DNA from: Fidelibacterota bacterium
Lineage (GTDB): Bacteria; Pseudomonadota; Alphaproteobacteria; Rhodospirillales; Rhodospirillaceae
Length of the DNA: 64,000 nt
Direction of reading: 5' to 3'
Assembly (NCBI GenBank): GCA_947475295.1
Contig: CANJLF010000009.1
Span: forward strand, 39,463 to 103,462
Of this stretch, positions 18,015-27,104 are shown one piece after another. A model generated the notes under the pieces. That model was not told where the DNA came from and did not search any database. It saw only the letters and a list, made by a program, of their open reading frames with translations. Positions within the stretch are counted from its first letter, which is position 1, and each line of letters opens with the position of its first letter. The position numbers and the translations under genes were made by a program.

Positions 18015-18077
18015 ATGATTGCATCAGATCCAATTGTTAATACGCCTTCCGCAGAACGTGAGGCAACGCGCCTATGA
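18015..18077 (+). CDS. 20-codon small ORF coupling mtnP to mtnA
   Basis: A TTAAGGAGGCGGG ribosome site, which also contains the mtnP stop codon, precedes ATG 18015. The 20-residue product starts MIASDPIVN, and its TGA overlaps the mtnA ATG as ATGA. mtnA itself has no good ribosome site of its own, so this ORF probably delivers ribosomes to it. The peptide resembles nothing I know; its value may lie in being translated. Confidence 0.5.
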   Translation: MIASDPIVNTPSAEREATRL

Positions 18078-19177
18078 AGATTGACGGACGCCCCTATCGG
18101 ACTATTTGGCTGGCCGACGACGGCCGGCGCGTTCAGGTCATCGACCAGAGGCGATTGCCCTTCGAATTCGCGGTCGTAACGCTCGCCACCGTGGCCGAGG
18201 CCGCCGAGGCCATCCGCAACATGACCGTCCGAGGCGCGCCGCTGATCGGTGCGACCGCGGCCTATGGCATGGCGCTGGCCATGAAAGCCGATCCGTCGGA
18301 TATGCATCTAAACCAGTCCTTGGCGCTCTTGCGCGCTGCCCGCCCAACGGCCGTGAATTTGGCCTGGGCGCTTGAAGAAATGCGCAGCTGTTTAATGCCG
18401 TTGGAACCTAAAAGCCGCGCGGATGCGGCGTATAAACGGGCGGCGGTTATTTGCGACGAAGATGTCGCCCAATGCCGGGCCATTGGCGAGCACGGACATA
18501 AGATCATCGCCCGGTTATGGGAAGGCCTGAATCGGAATAGCGCCATTGATATTTTGACACATTGCAATGCGGGATGGCTGGCCTGCGTCGATTGGGGAAC
18601 CGCGCTGGCCCCGATCTATGCGGCTCACGACGCCGGCATCCCCGTACATGTTTGGGTGGATGAAACGCGTCCGCGCAACCAAGGCGCATCGCTTACCGCA
18701 TATGAGTTGAAATCGCACGGCGTGCCGCACACGGTGATTGCAGACAACACGGGCGGTCACCTTATGCAGCACGACCGGGTGCAAATGGTCATCGTTGGCA
18801 GCGATCGCACCACAGCTCACGGCGATGTCTGCAATAAGGTCGGCACATATCTGAAGGCGCTCGCGGCACATGATAACGGCGTGCCGTTTTATGTGGCGCT
18901 GCCCTCAACAACCATCGACTGGTCGCTTCAGAATGGCGCGGATATTCCCATTGAGGAGCGGGATGCACGCGAGTTGACGCATATCACCGGGCGCAATGCC
19001 GCCGGCGTCTGCGAAACCGTACAGATCGTGCCAGATGGAAGTCCGGGACTGAACATCGCTTTTGATGTCACGCCGTCGCGCTACGTCACCGGACTGATCA
19101 CGGAACGTGGTGTCTGCAAAGCCAGCCGCGAAGGATTGCTCGGTTTGTACCCCGAGCGGCGATCCGCGGCGGAATAG
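18074..19177 (+). CDS. mtnA: S-methyl-5-thioribose-1-phosphate isomerase
   Basis: 367 residues, full length for MtnA of the eIF2B-like fold. It converts methylthioribose-1-phosphate, the product of MtnP, to methylthioribulose-1-phosphate. Seen are the substrate loop MTVRGAPLIGATAAYG, the catalytic cysteine in LTHCNAGWLA, the catalytic aspartate in VGSDRTTAHGDVCNKVGTY, and the VALPSTTID segment. It follows mtnP, and its start overlaps the end of the 20-codon ORF. The later genes of methionine salvage are not in this window. Confidence 0.95.
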   Translation: MKIDGRPYRTIWLADDGRRVQVIDQRRLPFEFAVVTLATVAEAAEAIRNMTVRGAPLIGATAAYGMALAMKADPSDMHLNQSLALLRAARPTAVNLAWALEEMRSCLMPLEPKSRADAAYKRAAVICDEDVAQCRAIGEHGHKIIARLWEGLNRNSAIDILTHCNAGWLACVDWGTALAPIYAAHDAGIPVHVWVDETRPRNQGASLTAYELKSHGVPHTVIADNTGGHLMQHDRVQMVIVGSDRTTAHGDVCNKVGTYLKALAAHDNGVPFYVALPSTTIDWSLQNGADIPIEERDARELTHITGRNAAGVCETVQIVPDGSPGLNIAFDVTPSRYVTGLITERGVCKASREGLLGLYPERRSAAE

Positions 19178-19184
19178 AAATCAC

Positions 19185-19976
19185 TCATCGCCCCATTGCG
19201 CGTTTTAGTTTGATCGATGCTATTAATTGCATGTTCTCCGCGCGGAGCTGACTGCGCCGGTCGGAGACGGCTTCCAGGACCTCCGCCTGCTGCTGCTTGG
19301 AGCGGAGCGGACTCTTGCCTCTGAAATCGAAACGGTTGGCGATAAAAACCGCATAGAACTGATACAGCGTCGCGTCGCTGCCACGGTGAGACATACGCAC
19401 GATATCAAAGAGCGAAAAATCCCGTTCCGCGAGGAATTTGTAAATCTCCAGAAACTGGGGGCCGGGGGCATTGCGTACGGGGCTCTCGATCAACAAACCG
19501 CAAGTCTCGCGCAGGGTTTCTTTGCCGCCGCGCAGGACGCCCATTTCCGCGCCCTCGACGTCGAGCTTGATGAAAGACGGTCCCTTCACACCAGCCTCCG
19601 TGCATAAACTATCGAGCGTGCGGCATGGCAGCTCCAGGGTGCCTTCGCCGGCGTTCATGTGCGCGGCGGTCGAAAGCCAATACTCATGCTTGGGCGCGCT
19701 GACCCGGATGGTGCCGTTGCGTTCGCCGACCGCCGTGATGCGATAGGGCTCGCCCAACATGGCGTCGATGCGCGCGAGGCTGGGAGCGTAGGTTTCCTGG
19801 GCGTCGATATTAAAAAGCCGTAAGCCCGGATTGACGGCATCCAGCACCGTTAAGGCAAAGGTGCCGTCGGCGGCGCCGACATCGATGAAGGTGGTCACCG
19901 GCACGCCGTTATTGACCATGATGATCAGCGGCGTGATGAGCGTATCGCGGCCGAATTGGTTGGCGGGTTCGCTCAT
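19185..19976 (-). CDS. FkbM-family methyltransferase
   Basis: 263 residues with an SAM-dependent Rossmann methyltransferase core: TTFIDVGAADGTFAL (SAM motif I, about residue 30), and FIKLDVEGAEMGVLRG (about 140), the FkbM signature. Members methylate hydroxyls on sugars or polyketides. It starts 10 bp after the ABC permease gene on the same strand, so it may be cotranscribed, but a functional link with the transporter is not evident. Confidence 0.9.
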   Translation of the reverse strand: MSEPANQFGRDTLITPLIIMVNNGVPVTTFIDVGAADGTFALTVLDAVNPGLRLFNIDAQETYAPSLARIDAMLGEPYRITAVGERNGTIRVSAPKHEYWLSTAAHMNAGEGTLELPCRTLDSLCTEAGVKGPSFIKLDVEGAEMGVLRGGKETLRETCGLLIESPVRNAPGPQFLEIYKFLAERDFSLFDIVRMSHRGSDATLYQFYAVFIANRFDFRGKSPLRSKQQQAEVLEAVSDRRSQLRAENMQLIASIKLKRAMGR

Positions 19977-19986
19977 GAGGATTCCA

Positions 19987-20772
19987 TTATATGGATTCTA
20001 CTGGGCGGGCGCTCTCGTGCCAATGCCGCAGAAGACGCCGCGACAAGACATCGAGTGCGATGTAGAGGATGAAGCCGGCGGCGCTGAGCAAGGCGAAACA
20101 TGCCAGCGCCCGCGCCAATTCGAGACGGTAGCTGGCCTCCAGAAGACGTGAGGCGAGGCCCGAGCGCGCGCCGGAAGTGCCCGCGACCATTTCCGCGACT
20201 ACCGTGCCGATCAAGGCAAGGCCGCCACTGATGCGCAGGCCGCCGAGGAAATAGGGCAGGGCGCTGGGTGCCAGAAGCCGCAACACGGTTTGTCCGCGGC
20301 TCGCGCCATACAAGCGAAACAAATCCTTTAAATTCGGGTCGGCGCTTTTCAGACCCAGCAATGTATTGGAGATGATCGGAAACACCGCCGCCATCCAGGC
20401 CAGGATCAGAAGCACAATAAAAACGTTGTTCACCCAGATGATCACAAAGGGCGCCACCGTAACGATGGGCGTGACTTGCAGGAACACCGCGTAAGGAAAC
20501 AGCGTCTGCTCGGCGAGCTTCGACTGCGCCAGCAGAAGGGCGATGCCCGCCCCGGTGACGGCCGCCAATATCAGCGCGGCGATGGTGACTTCCAGCGTAA
20601 CGCTCAAGGCCTGCAGCAGTTCGGGTCCGCTCTCCCACAGCGCGGCCATGATGGTCAAGGGGCCCGGCAAAATGTAGGGCGGAATCTCATTGAGGCGTAC
20701 GGCGAGTTCCCACAGCGTCAGCACAAGCGCGCCGAACGCGGCGGGCAGCAGTGCCTGGGCAATGCGCGTCAT
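19987..20772 (-). CDS. ABC transporter permease (nitrate/sulfonate/pyrimidine type)
   Basis: 261 residues with about six membrane helices and the EAA-loop region LKDLFRLYGASRGQTVLRLLAPSALP, like SsuC/TauC/ThiX. ATG 20772 overlaps the ATPase stop as ATGA, so it was preferred over the longer upstream frame. It forms the membrane channel for the ATPase and the NMT1-like binding protein of the same operon. Confidence 0.92.
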   Translation of the reverse strand: MTRIAQALLPAAFGALVLTLWELAVRLNEIPPYILPGPLTIMAALWESGPELLQALSVTLEVTIAALILAAVTGAGIALLLAQSKLAEQTLFPYAVFLQVTPIVTVAPFVIIWVNNVFIVLLILAWMAAVFPIISNTLLGLKSADPNLKDLFRLYGASRGQTVLRLLAPSALPYFLGGLRISGGLALIGTVVAEMVAGTSGARSGLASRLLEASYRLELARALACFALLSAAGFILYIALDVLSRRLLRHWHESARPVESI

Positions 20773-21533
20773 GACGCAGCCTGTGTGAGGAAAGCATCGC
20801 CGAGTGCGCTCGTCACGCGGGCGCATTGATCGGCAAAAGCATGGCCGAGCCGCAGGGCGGCATCACGCTGCGGCGGCAGATCGACGGCCAGATCGGCGAC
20901 GATGCGTCCCGGGCGCGGTGACATGACGACCACCCGCTCCGACAGAAACACGGCTTCACGGATGGAATGGGTGACGAACAGGATGGTCCAGCGGTTCCGC
21001 TGCCAAAGTTCAAGCAGATCGTCATTGAGCTTGAAGCGCGTGAACTCGTCGAGGGCGGCGAAGGGCTCGTCCATCAGCAGAAGTCGGGGACCGTTGACAA
21101 TGGCGCGGGCGATGGACACGCGCATCTTCATGCCGCCGGAGAGTTCGCGGGGATAAGCGGCCGCGAAACCACCAAGGCCCACGCGCGCGACGGCATCGCT
21201 GACTCGTGCTGCCACTTCGGCATCGGCAACGCTGGCCAGGCGCAAGGGCAGGGCGATGTTCTCCGCCGTCGTCGCCCAGGGCATGAGCGTGGCCTCCTGA
21301 AAAACAAAGCCCGTGGCCAGCGGTGTCGCAGTCGCCGCGCGCGCGATCCGACCCGACGTCGGCGGTGTCAAACCGGCGATTAGGCGCAGCAAGGTTGATT
21401 TACCGCAGCCCGAAGGTCCGACAACACTGGTGAAGCTGCCTTCGGCGATAGATAAATCCGTCGCAGCCAGGGCGGCCGTTCCGGTGGAGAATATCTTGCT
21501 GACTCCGGCGAGAACAACGGCCGGATCGTTCAA
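20769..21533 (-). CDS. ABC transporter ATP-binding protein (SsuB/TauB-like)
   Basis: 254 residues. Walker A GPSGCGKST, Q-loop in GFVFQEATLMPW, signature LSGGMKMRVSIARA, Walker B RLLLMDEPFAALDE and the H-loop in FVTHSIREAVFLS are all intact. It powers the adjacent permease. Its start overlaps the stop of the binding-protein gene by ATGA, so the three transporter genes are translationally coupled. Confidence 0.95.
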   Translation of the reverse strand: MNDPAVVLAGVSKIFSTGTAALAATDLSIAEGSFTSVVGPSGCGKSTLLRLIAGLTPPTSGRIARAATATPLATGFVFQEATLMPWATTAENIALPLRLASVADAEVAARVSDAVARVGLGGFAAAYPRELSGGMKMRVSIARAIVNGPRLLLMDEPFAALDEFTRFKLNDDLLELWQRNRWTILFVTHSIREAVFLSERVVVMSPRPGRIVADLAVDLPPQRDAALRLGHAFADQCARVTSALGDAFLTQAAS

Positions 21534-22510
21534 CGCTTGGCTCCCGCACCAACACCTTTGCCGACGAAGGCCAGGGTGTAAGCTTGGCGGTAATCCATGC
21601 CGACGGGGTACAAACCGTCGGCCGCCATGAGATCAAAAAAGGCCTTCCAGCGCGCGTCGTTCATGGCGCCGATGCCACCGGTTGCCGCATCGCCTGACTC
21701 AACGATCCCGTAGGCTTTGAGCTTGTCACGGCCATAGGCCAGCAGTTCGTCGGTCATGTCGGGATTGTCGCGTTTGATCAGGGCATGGGCCGGCGCTGGA
21801 TCGCCGTTCAGGTAGCTTGCCCAGCCCGCGATGCTGGCATCGACAAAGCGCTGCACCACATCAGGCTGCGTACCAACCATCTTGCGTGATGTCACAATCA
21901 ATGAGGCGTAACTGGTGTAACCCGCATCGGACAGCAGCATGACCACCGGCTTTTTGCCGCTGCGCTCAATCTGAAAGGGCTCGCTGGTGACATAGCCTTG
22001 CTGGATCGCCTTGGGATCGGCCAGAAACGGCGCGAGATTGAACGTGTAAGGCGCGATCTGATCGTCGGCGAAACCATACTTTGATTTCAGAAAGCGCCAG
22101 AAGCCGATGCGCGTGTCGGGCGAGATCATGATCTTCTGGCCCTTGAGGGCGGCAATCGTATCGTGGCCCTGACCGGCGTGGGCGATCAGCACGGCGGGGT
22201 CTTTCTGGAACATGCTGGCGACCGCGACCACCGGCACTTTCTGGTCGACGAAGTTGAGCGGGATAAATGAATTGGGCGCGACGCTGATGTCGAGCTTACC
22301 AGCCGCCAGAAGCTGGGAGTGATTGACCTGCGGACCACCTTGACGGATCGTCACCTCAAGCCCGGCCTTGGCGTAAAGGCCGGTGGCGAGCGCTTGATAG
22401 TAACCGCCGTGTTCGGCTTCAGCACGCCAGTCGGTGCCGAGGGTAAGCTTCTCGGCGGCGAGGGCGTTGCTCGCGATCAGAAACAGAAGCGAGAAGAGGA
22501 CCGAGCGCAC
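21530..22510 (-). CDS. NMT1/THI5-like ABC substrate-binding protein
   Basis: 326 residues from a GTG that lies one base after the cyclase stop. The Sec signal (MRSVLFSLLFLIASNALAAE) supports this start over a longer frame. The mature protein follows the NMT1/THI5 pattern: LGTDWRAEAEHGGYYQALATG, then the ISVAPNSFIP loop and the YVTSEPFQIER segment. Relatives bind pyrimidine precursors, sulfonates or nitrate; the ligand here is not clear. Confidence 0.9.
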   Translation of the reverse strand: MRSVLFSLLFLIASNALAAEKLTLGTDWRAEAEHGGYYQALATGLYAKAGLEVTIRQGGPQVNHSQLLAAGKLDISVAPNSFIPLNFVDQKVPVVAVASMFQKDPAVLIAHAGQGHDTIAALKGQKIMISPDTRIGFWRFLKSKYGFADDQIAPYTFNLAPFLADPKAIQQGYVTSEPFQIERSGKKPVVMLLSDAGYTSYASLIVTSRKMVGTQPDVVQRFVDASIAGWASYLNGDPAPAHALIKRDNPDMTDELLAYGRDKLKAYGIVESGDAATGGIGAMNDARWKAFFDLMAADGLYPVGMDYRQAYTLAFVGKGVGAGAKR

Positions 22511-22511
22511 C

Positions 22512-23273
22512 TCAGATCTTGAATACGCCGCCCGGAGCGCCGGCAGCGGGCGCCGCAGCTGCCGCACCTTTGCCGCCCGCGGCGGCTTTGCCTGCAGCAG
22601 CGGGCGCCGCAGCGCCGGGTTTGGCGACCTTTTGCGAAGCGGCTTCTTCCAGCGGGAACACTTTGAACAACTCCGGCGGGTTGGCGATGTTCTTCATGGG
22701 CAAGCGGCCCATGGAGGCAAAGTGCGCCGGAACCTTGTTGCGCACCGCATTGACGATGGCGTCCGATACCGCGATGCCGTCCGGATCGGCTTTGGGCTCG
22801 ATACGCGCGGCGATGTTCACGCCTTCGCCGAACACGTCGGTGCCGGTGTGAATGACTTCGCCCATGTGCAAGCCAATGCGGATGTGGAACTGATCGTCGG
22901 CCGGTTTGCCCTTGTTGTATTCGCCTATGCCCTTTTGGCAATCCATGGCGCACTGAACGCCATTCTCGGCCGAGCGAAAGCGCACCATGAAGGCGTCGCC
23001 GATGGTCTTGATGACGGTGCCGCGGTTGCGCACGATCTGGTTGCGCATGATTTCGTTGTGGATGCCGAGCTTCTTCACCATGGCGGCTTCGTTGGCGCCC
23101 ATCTGCTTCGAGTAGCCGACGATATCGGTGAACATGATGGCGGTCAGCTGACGTTTAGGATTTTTGGAGGAGCCTTCCTCCATCCCTTCCAACTCGGCGT
23201 CGCTCTCCTGGACCTTATTCAGATCCACCGTCGCCTGGCTCGCATAGCTGTTAAAAGTGCCTTCTTCCGCCAT
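22512..23273 (-). CDS. Class III adenylate/guanylate cyclase
   Basis: 253 residues. The catalytic domain (about 45-215) has both metal aspartates (AIMFTDIVGYS and TIGDAFMVRF), and the GEGVNIAARIE segment with the transition-state asparagine and arginine. A 35-residue alanine/proline/glycine-rich tail follows, ending GGVFKI. No sensor or membrane segment is attached, so it would be soluble. It is the first gene of the ABC uptake operon, one base from the binding-protein start. ATG 23273 was chosen; the longer frame has no ribosome site. Confidence 0.9.
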   Translation of the reverse strand: MAEEGTFNSYASQATVDLNKVQESDAELEGMEEGSSKNPKRQLTAIMFTDIVGYSKQMGANEAAMVKKLGIHNEIMRNQIVRNRGTVIKTIGDAFMVRFRSAENGVQCAMDCQKGIGEYNKGKPADDQFHIRIGLHMGEVIHTGTDVFGEGVNIAARIEPKADPDGIAVSDAIVNAVRNKVPAHFASMGRLPMKNIANPPELFKVFPLEEAASQKVAKPGAAAPAAAGKAAAGGKGAAAAAPAAGAPGGVFKI

Positions 23274-23420
23274 ACCCACCAACCCCCGTTGATCCCAGCG
23301 GGAGTTCCTTAAGAAAGGCCCCGCCGCCGAAACTTTAGCCGAAAGACCCAATCAATGCCACAGCTTGCCTTGGTAACGCCGCCGCTGGAAATGCCGCCGC
23401 ACAGCGATTAAAAGGGTGCC

Positions 23421-24740
23421 ATGGGCGTGAATTTTAGCTTACGGCGCGGGCTTTGGCTGATGGGGGCCCCCTTGGCGCTGTCCGGCCTTTTGGCCGCCTG
23501 TCAGGGTAAAGCCGAACCCGTACCCGTGGCATCGGCGCGGGCCCAACCAGCCGCCGTGGCGCGGACTGAAACATCACCGCCGGCGTTATCGGACGCAGGG
23601 TTCGCCGTCTGGCTTGATGCGGCGCGCGAGGACGCCGCCAAACGCGGCATCGCGCCGGCCACCATTTCCCAGGCCTTGGGCGGTCTGACGTTAAACCAGC
23701 GCATCATTGAAGCCGACGGCCGCCAGCCCGAATTCAGCAACACCTTCACGCGCTATCTCAACAGCCTCGTCTCCGAGCGGCGGGTGGCCAACGGCCGCGC
23801 CATGATGCAGCAGCACGCCCCGCTTCTGGCCAGGCTCGAGCGCGAATACGGCGTGCCGGCCCGATTCCTGGTGGCCTTCTGGGGCATGGAAAGCGACTAC
23901 GGCAGGGATGCCGGCGCTTATCCGGTCGTCCAATCGCTGGCGACGCTGGCCTTTGAAGGCCGGCGCGGCGACATGTTCCGCAACGAACTCTTCAACGCCC
24001 TGACCATTCTGGATCGCGGCCACATCACGCTCGACAAAATGACGGGCTCTTACGCCGGGGCCATGGGCCAGACCCAGTTCATGCCGTCGACCTTCCTGCG
24101 TTACGCCGTCGATGAAGACAAAAACGGACATATCGATATCTGGAGCAGCGTTCCCGACGCCCTGGGATCCAGCGCTAACTACGTCGTAAAGGCTTTGGGC
24201 TGGAACACTGAGCGTACCTGGGGCAGGGAAGTGCGCCTGCCGAAAGATTTCGACCTCAAGCTCGTTAGCCTGGACGTTGACGCCAAAGAGACGATGAAAT
24301 CCCTGGCCGAGTGGTCGGCCTTGGGCGTGAGGCGCGTCGATGGCAAACTACTGCCGGCGCAGGACATCCAGGCTTCAGTCGTGCTGCCGGCGGGGCGAAA
24401 CGGGCCGGCGCTTTTGCTCTACGATAACTATCGGGTCATCCTGAAATACAACCGCTCGGCCTTTTATGCGATCTCCATCGGCCATCTGGCTGACAGGTTG
24501 ATCGGCGCCGGTGGTTTGAATAATCCAGGAGCCGAAGGCGATCCCCTCCGCCGCGAGGAAGTCGTGGGTCTGCAGGAAGCTCTTGTCACCTTAGGCTTTT
24601 TGAAGATAGCCGACGGCGTTATGGGCAGCGGCACCCGTCAGGCTATCCGCGCCTTCCAGCTCGCCAATGGTTTGGTGCCCGACGGCTACGCCGACCGCAA
24701 TGTCATTGCCGCCGTTAGGGCTAAGGCAGCCCGCTCGTAG
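23421..24740 (+). CDS. Lytic murein transglycosylase, MltB-type lipoprotein
   Basis: 439 residues. A lipoprotein signal ends in the lipobox LLAAC. The SLT_2 domain (about 55-350) carries the catalytic glutamate in FWGMESDYGRDAG and the AGAMGQTQFMPSTF segment. A PG_binding_1 domain lies at the C terminus (about 375-435: EEVVGLQEALVTLGF...AIRAFQLANG). It cleaves peptidoglycan glycan strands to anhydro-muropeptides at the inner face of the outer membrane. It starts the cell-wall gene run with rlpA and the carboxypeptidase. Confidence 0.95.
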   Translation: MGVNFSLRRGLWLMGAPLALSGLLAACQGKAEPVPVASARAQPAAVARTETSPPALSDAGFAVWLDAAREDAAKRGIAPATISQALGGLTLNQRIIEADGRQPEFSNTFTRYLNSLVSERRVANGRAMMQQHAPLLARLEREYGVPARFLVAFWGMESDYGRDAGAYPVVQSLATLAFEGRRGDMFRNELFNALTILDRGHITLDKMTGSYAGAMGQTQFMPSTFLRYAVDEDKNGHIDIWSSVPDALGSSANYVVKALGWNTERTWGREVRLPKDFDLKLVSLDVDAKETMKSLAEWSALGVRRVDGKLLPAQDIQASVVLPAGRNGPALLLYDNYRVILKYNRSAFYAISIGHLADRLIGAGGLNNPGAEGDPLRREEVVGLQEALVTLGFLKIADGVMGSGTRQAIRAFQLANGLVPDGYADRNVIAAVRAKAARS

Positions 24741-24854
24741 GGTCTTTAGAACCTTACAGCCCGGAATCTTGCCAGAAGCCATCTCCTTCTCTACACTACA
24801 AAATCTAGTGTTATCCACATGAGTGGATACCAGATTGGGGGCGAATACCAGCTG

Positions 24855-25850
24855 ATGGTCCCGTATAGCCGGGTGATGCGCACACTCTTGATGTGCTCCC
24901 CCTTGGGCCTGGCCGCCTGTGCCTCGGGCCCGAAGACGCCTGTCGTCACGCTGCCGCCGGTGGCGCAAGCCGCGCCGGACGACGGTCTCTATAAAGTTGG
25001 CAGGCCCTATCAGGTCGAAGGCCTTTGGTACTATCCGGCCGAAGACTACGGTTATGTGCAAGAAGGCATTGCCTCCTGGTACGGCGCGGACTTTCACGGC
25101 AAGCGCACCGCCAACGGCGATCGCTACGACATGAACGACATCACGGCGGCCCATCCGACCCTGCCCATGCCGAGCGTGGTCAAGGTGACCAACCTCGATA
25201 ACGGGCGGACGCTGAAGGTGACGGTCAACGACCGTGGGCCCTTTCACAGCAAGCGCATCATCGATGTTTCTAAAAAAGCCGCGCAGCTTCTGGGATTTTA
25301 TGAGGCCGGCACCGCCCATGTTCGGGTCGAGATCGACCCCGAGGAAAGCCTCAATCTGAAAAACATCGCGCTGATGAAGCATCCGCCGGAGATGCCCCAA
25401 ATCGCCGCCGCGCCGCGCAACGTCGTGACCGCTGCGGCCCTGGCGCCGGTGGTGGCCGGGCCCATCGATGCCTATGCCCGGACGCCGTCCGCCGTGCAAC
25501 CCGTGGCGATCGAGCCGCAGCCTGTCGCGCCACCCAAACCGGCCAACGCCAAGACAACCGGCAACATCATCAAACCGGTGACACCCAAAGCCCCCGCAAA
25601 ACCCACTGTGGTTGCCGCAGCTGGTGGTATCTTTATCCAAGCCGGGGCCTTTGCCGAGGAAGCCAATGCCCGCAAGCTGGAACAGCAGCTGGGCGAATTG
25701 GGCACGGTTCATATCGTGCCCATGACCGTGAACAAGAGAAAGCTCTACCGCGTCCGGCTTGGGCCCGTGGCCGACGCCTTGAGCGCCACAGCGCTCTTGG
25801 GAAAGGTCAAGTCTTATGGGTATAACGACGCCAAGGTGGTGCGCGAATAA
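24855..25850 (+). CDS. rlpA: RlpA-type septal/peptidoglycan lipoprotein with SPOR domain
   Basis: About 331 residues. A lipoprotein signal ends LGLAAC. The double-psi beta-barrel (about 65-165) has GIASWYGADFHGKRTANGD and VTVNDRGPFHSKRIIDVS, and a SPOR domain occupies the last 75 residues (FIQAGAFAEEANARKLEQ). A proline/alanine-rich linker joins them. RlpA proteins are lytic transglycosylases or septal factors that bind denuded glycan. An earlier ATG at 24819 sits in a small hairpin; 24855, preceded by GGGGGCGA, gives a normal signal peptide. Confidence 0.93.
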   Translation: MVPYSRVMRTLLMCSPLGLAACASGPKTPVVTLPPVAQAAPDDGLYKVGRPYQVEGLWYYPAEDYGYVQEGIASWYGADFHGKRTANGDRYDMNDITAAHPTLPMPSVVKVTNLDNGRTLKVTVNDRGPFHSKRIIDVSKKAAQLLGFYEAGTAHVRVEIDPEESLNLKNIALMKHPPEMPQIAAAPRNVVTAAALAPVVAGPIDAYARTPSAVQPVAIEPQPVAPPKPANAKTTGNIIKPVTPKAPAKPTVVAAAGGIFIQAGAFAEEANARKLEQQLGELGTVHIVPMTVNKRKLYRVRLGPVADALSATALLGKVKSYGYNDAKVVRE

Positions 25851-25913
25851 CCTTCGGCCTCGAAACCGCCGCATTGAGCGCCCAAAATAAATTTTCCCTA
25901 GGTAATTTATGCG

Positions 25914-27104
25914 ATGAAGTCCCCCTTTACGATTTTGCTTTGCGCCGCTTTTCTCGCCGCCGCCGTGCGCCCGGCGGCGGCCATCGACATCAAAGCTCGC
26001 GAATACATCCTGTTGGATTTCCAGACCGGGACATTGCTCGACGCCAAGGACGCCGACCGGCGCATGCCGCCGTCGTCCATGAGCAAGCTGATGACCGCCT
26101 ATATGACGTTCCTGGCGCTGAAGTCGGGCAAGCTTAAGCTGGACGATCAAGTGACCGTCAGCCGCAACGCATGGCAGATCGGCGGAGCCGCCAGCGGCGG
26201 GTCCACCATGTTCCTGGAGCCCAATACCCAGGTGAAGGTCGAGGACCTGATCCGCGGCATGATTATCCAGTCGGGCAACGATGCCTGCGTCGTCCTGGCC
26301 GAAGCCATTTCCGGCAGCGAACAAGAATTCGCCGAGACCATGAACGCCAAGGCCAAAGAACTTGGCATGACCAACACCCACTTCGTCAACGCGACCGGCT
26401 TGCCCGACGATAATCACTACATGACGCCGCGCGACCTCGCGACTCTTGCTAAGAGGCTGATCACCGAATTCCCCGAGTACTACACGATCTACAGCGAGAC
26501 CTCGTTCACCTACAACAACATCACCCAAGGCAACCGCAATCCGCTGCTTTACCGCGTCGGCAGCGGCGCTGACGGCCTGAAAACCGGTCACACCGAGATT
26601 GCCGGTTATGGGCTGACCGCTTCGGCGATGCGCAACGGCCGGCGGCTGATCATGGTCGCCAACGGCATGAACAGCATCAAGGACCGCGACGAGGAAACCT
26701 CCAAGCTATTGGACTGGGGCTTCCGCGAGTTCACCAACCGCGAGCTTTTCAAGGCCGGCGATGTGGTCACGACCGCCGAAGTCTGGCTCGGCGACGCCTC
26801 CGACGTAGAACTGGTGATTCCCCAGGATGTTGTGATCACGGTGCCGCGCGCTAACAGTCAGGCGCTGGACGTCAAAGTGGTCTATCAGGGACCGTTGCCC
26901 GCGCCGATCGCCAAAGACGCCGAGGTCGCCAAGGTGATCATCAACGTCAAGGATCTGGCGCCTATCGAAATCCCGCTCCACGCCGCGACCGGAGTAGGGC
27001 GCCTTGGATTTGTTGGTCGCCTTAAAGCGGCCGCTCAATATATCTTCACCGGGCCGCCGAGTTCGCCCGGCACGGGCAAGGCTGTGACCGTTCCAGCCAA
27101 GTGA
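25914..27104 (+). CDS. D-alanyl-D-alanine carboxypeptidase, PBP5/6 type
   Basis: 396 residues with a Sec signal (MKSPFTILLCAAFLAAAVRP). The penicillin-binding core has the SMSK nucleophile motif (SXXK), SGN in IQSGNDACV, and KTG in GLKTGHTEIAG. The C-terminal PBP5_C beta domain and a final amphipathic stretch (LGFVGRLKAAAQYIF) would anchor it to the membrane. It trims the terminal D-alanine of peptidoglycan pentapeptides. Its stop overlaps the tmk GTG start (GTGA). Confidence 0.95.
   Translation: MKSPFTILLCAAFLAAAVRPAAAIDIKAREYILLDFQTGTLLDAKDADRRMPPSSMSKLMTAYMTFLALKSGKLKLDDQVTVSRNAWQIGGAASGGSTMFLEPNTQVKVEDLIRGMIIQSGNDACVVLAEAISGSEQEFAETMNAKAKELGMTNTHFVNATGLPDDNHYMTPRDLATLAKRLITEFPEYYTIYSETSFTYNNITQGNRNPLLYRVGSGADGLKTGHTEIAGYGLTASAMRNGRRLIMVANGMNSIKDRDEETSKLLDWGFREFTNRELFKAGDVVTTAEVWLGDASDVELVIPQDVVITVPRANSQALDVKVVYQGPLPAPIAKDAEVAKVIINVKDLAPIEIPLHAATGVGRLGFVGRLKAAAQYIFTGPPSSPGTGKAVTVPAK

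Noticed and set aside
24591..26591. 666-codon minus-strand open frame opposite mltB-like, rlpA and carboxypeptidase genes
   Set aside because: Three well-recognised plus-strand genes cover it; the histidine/glycine/arginine-rich antisense product has no family resemblance. Typical of GC-rich DNA.
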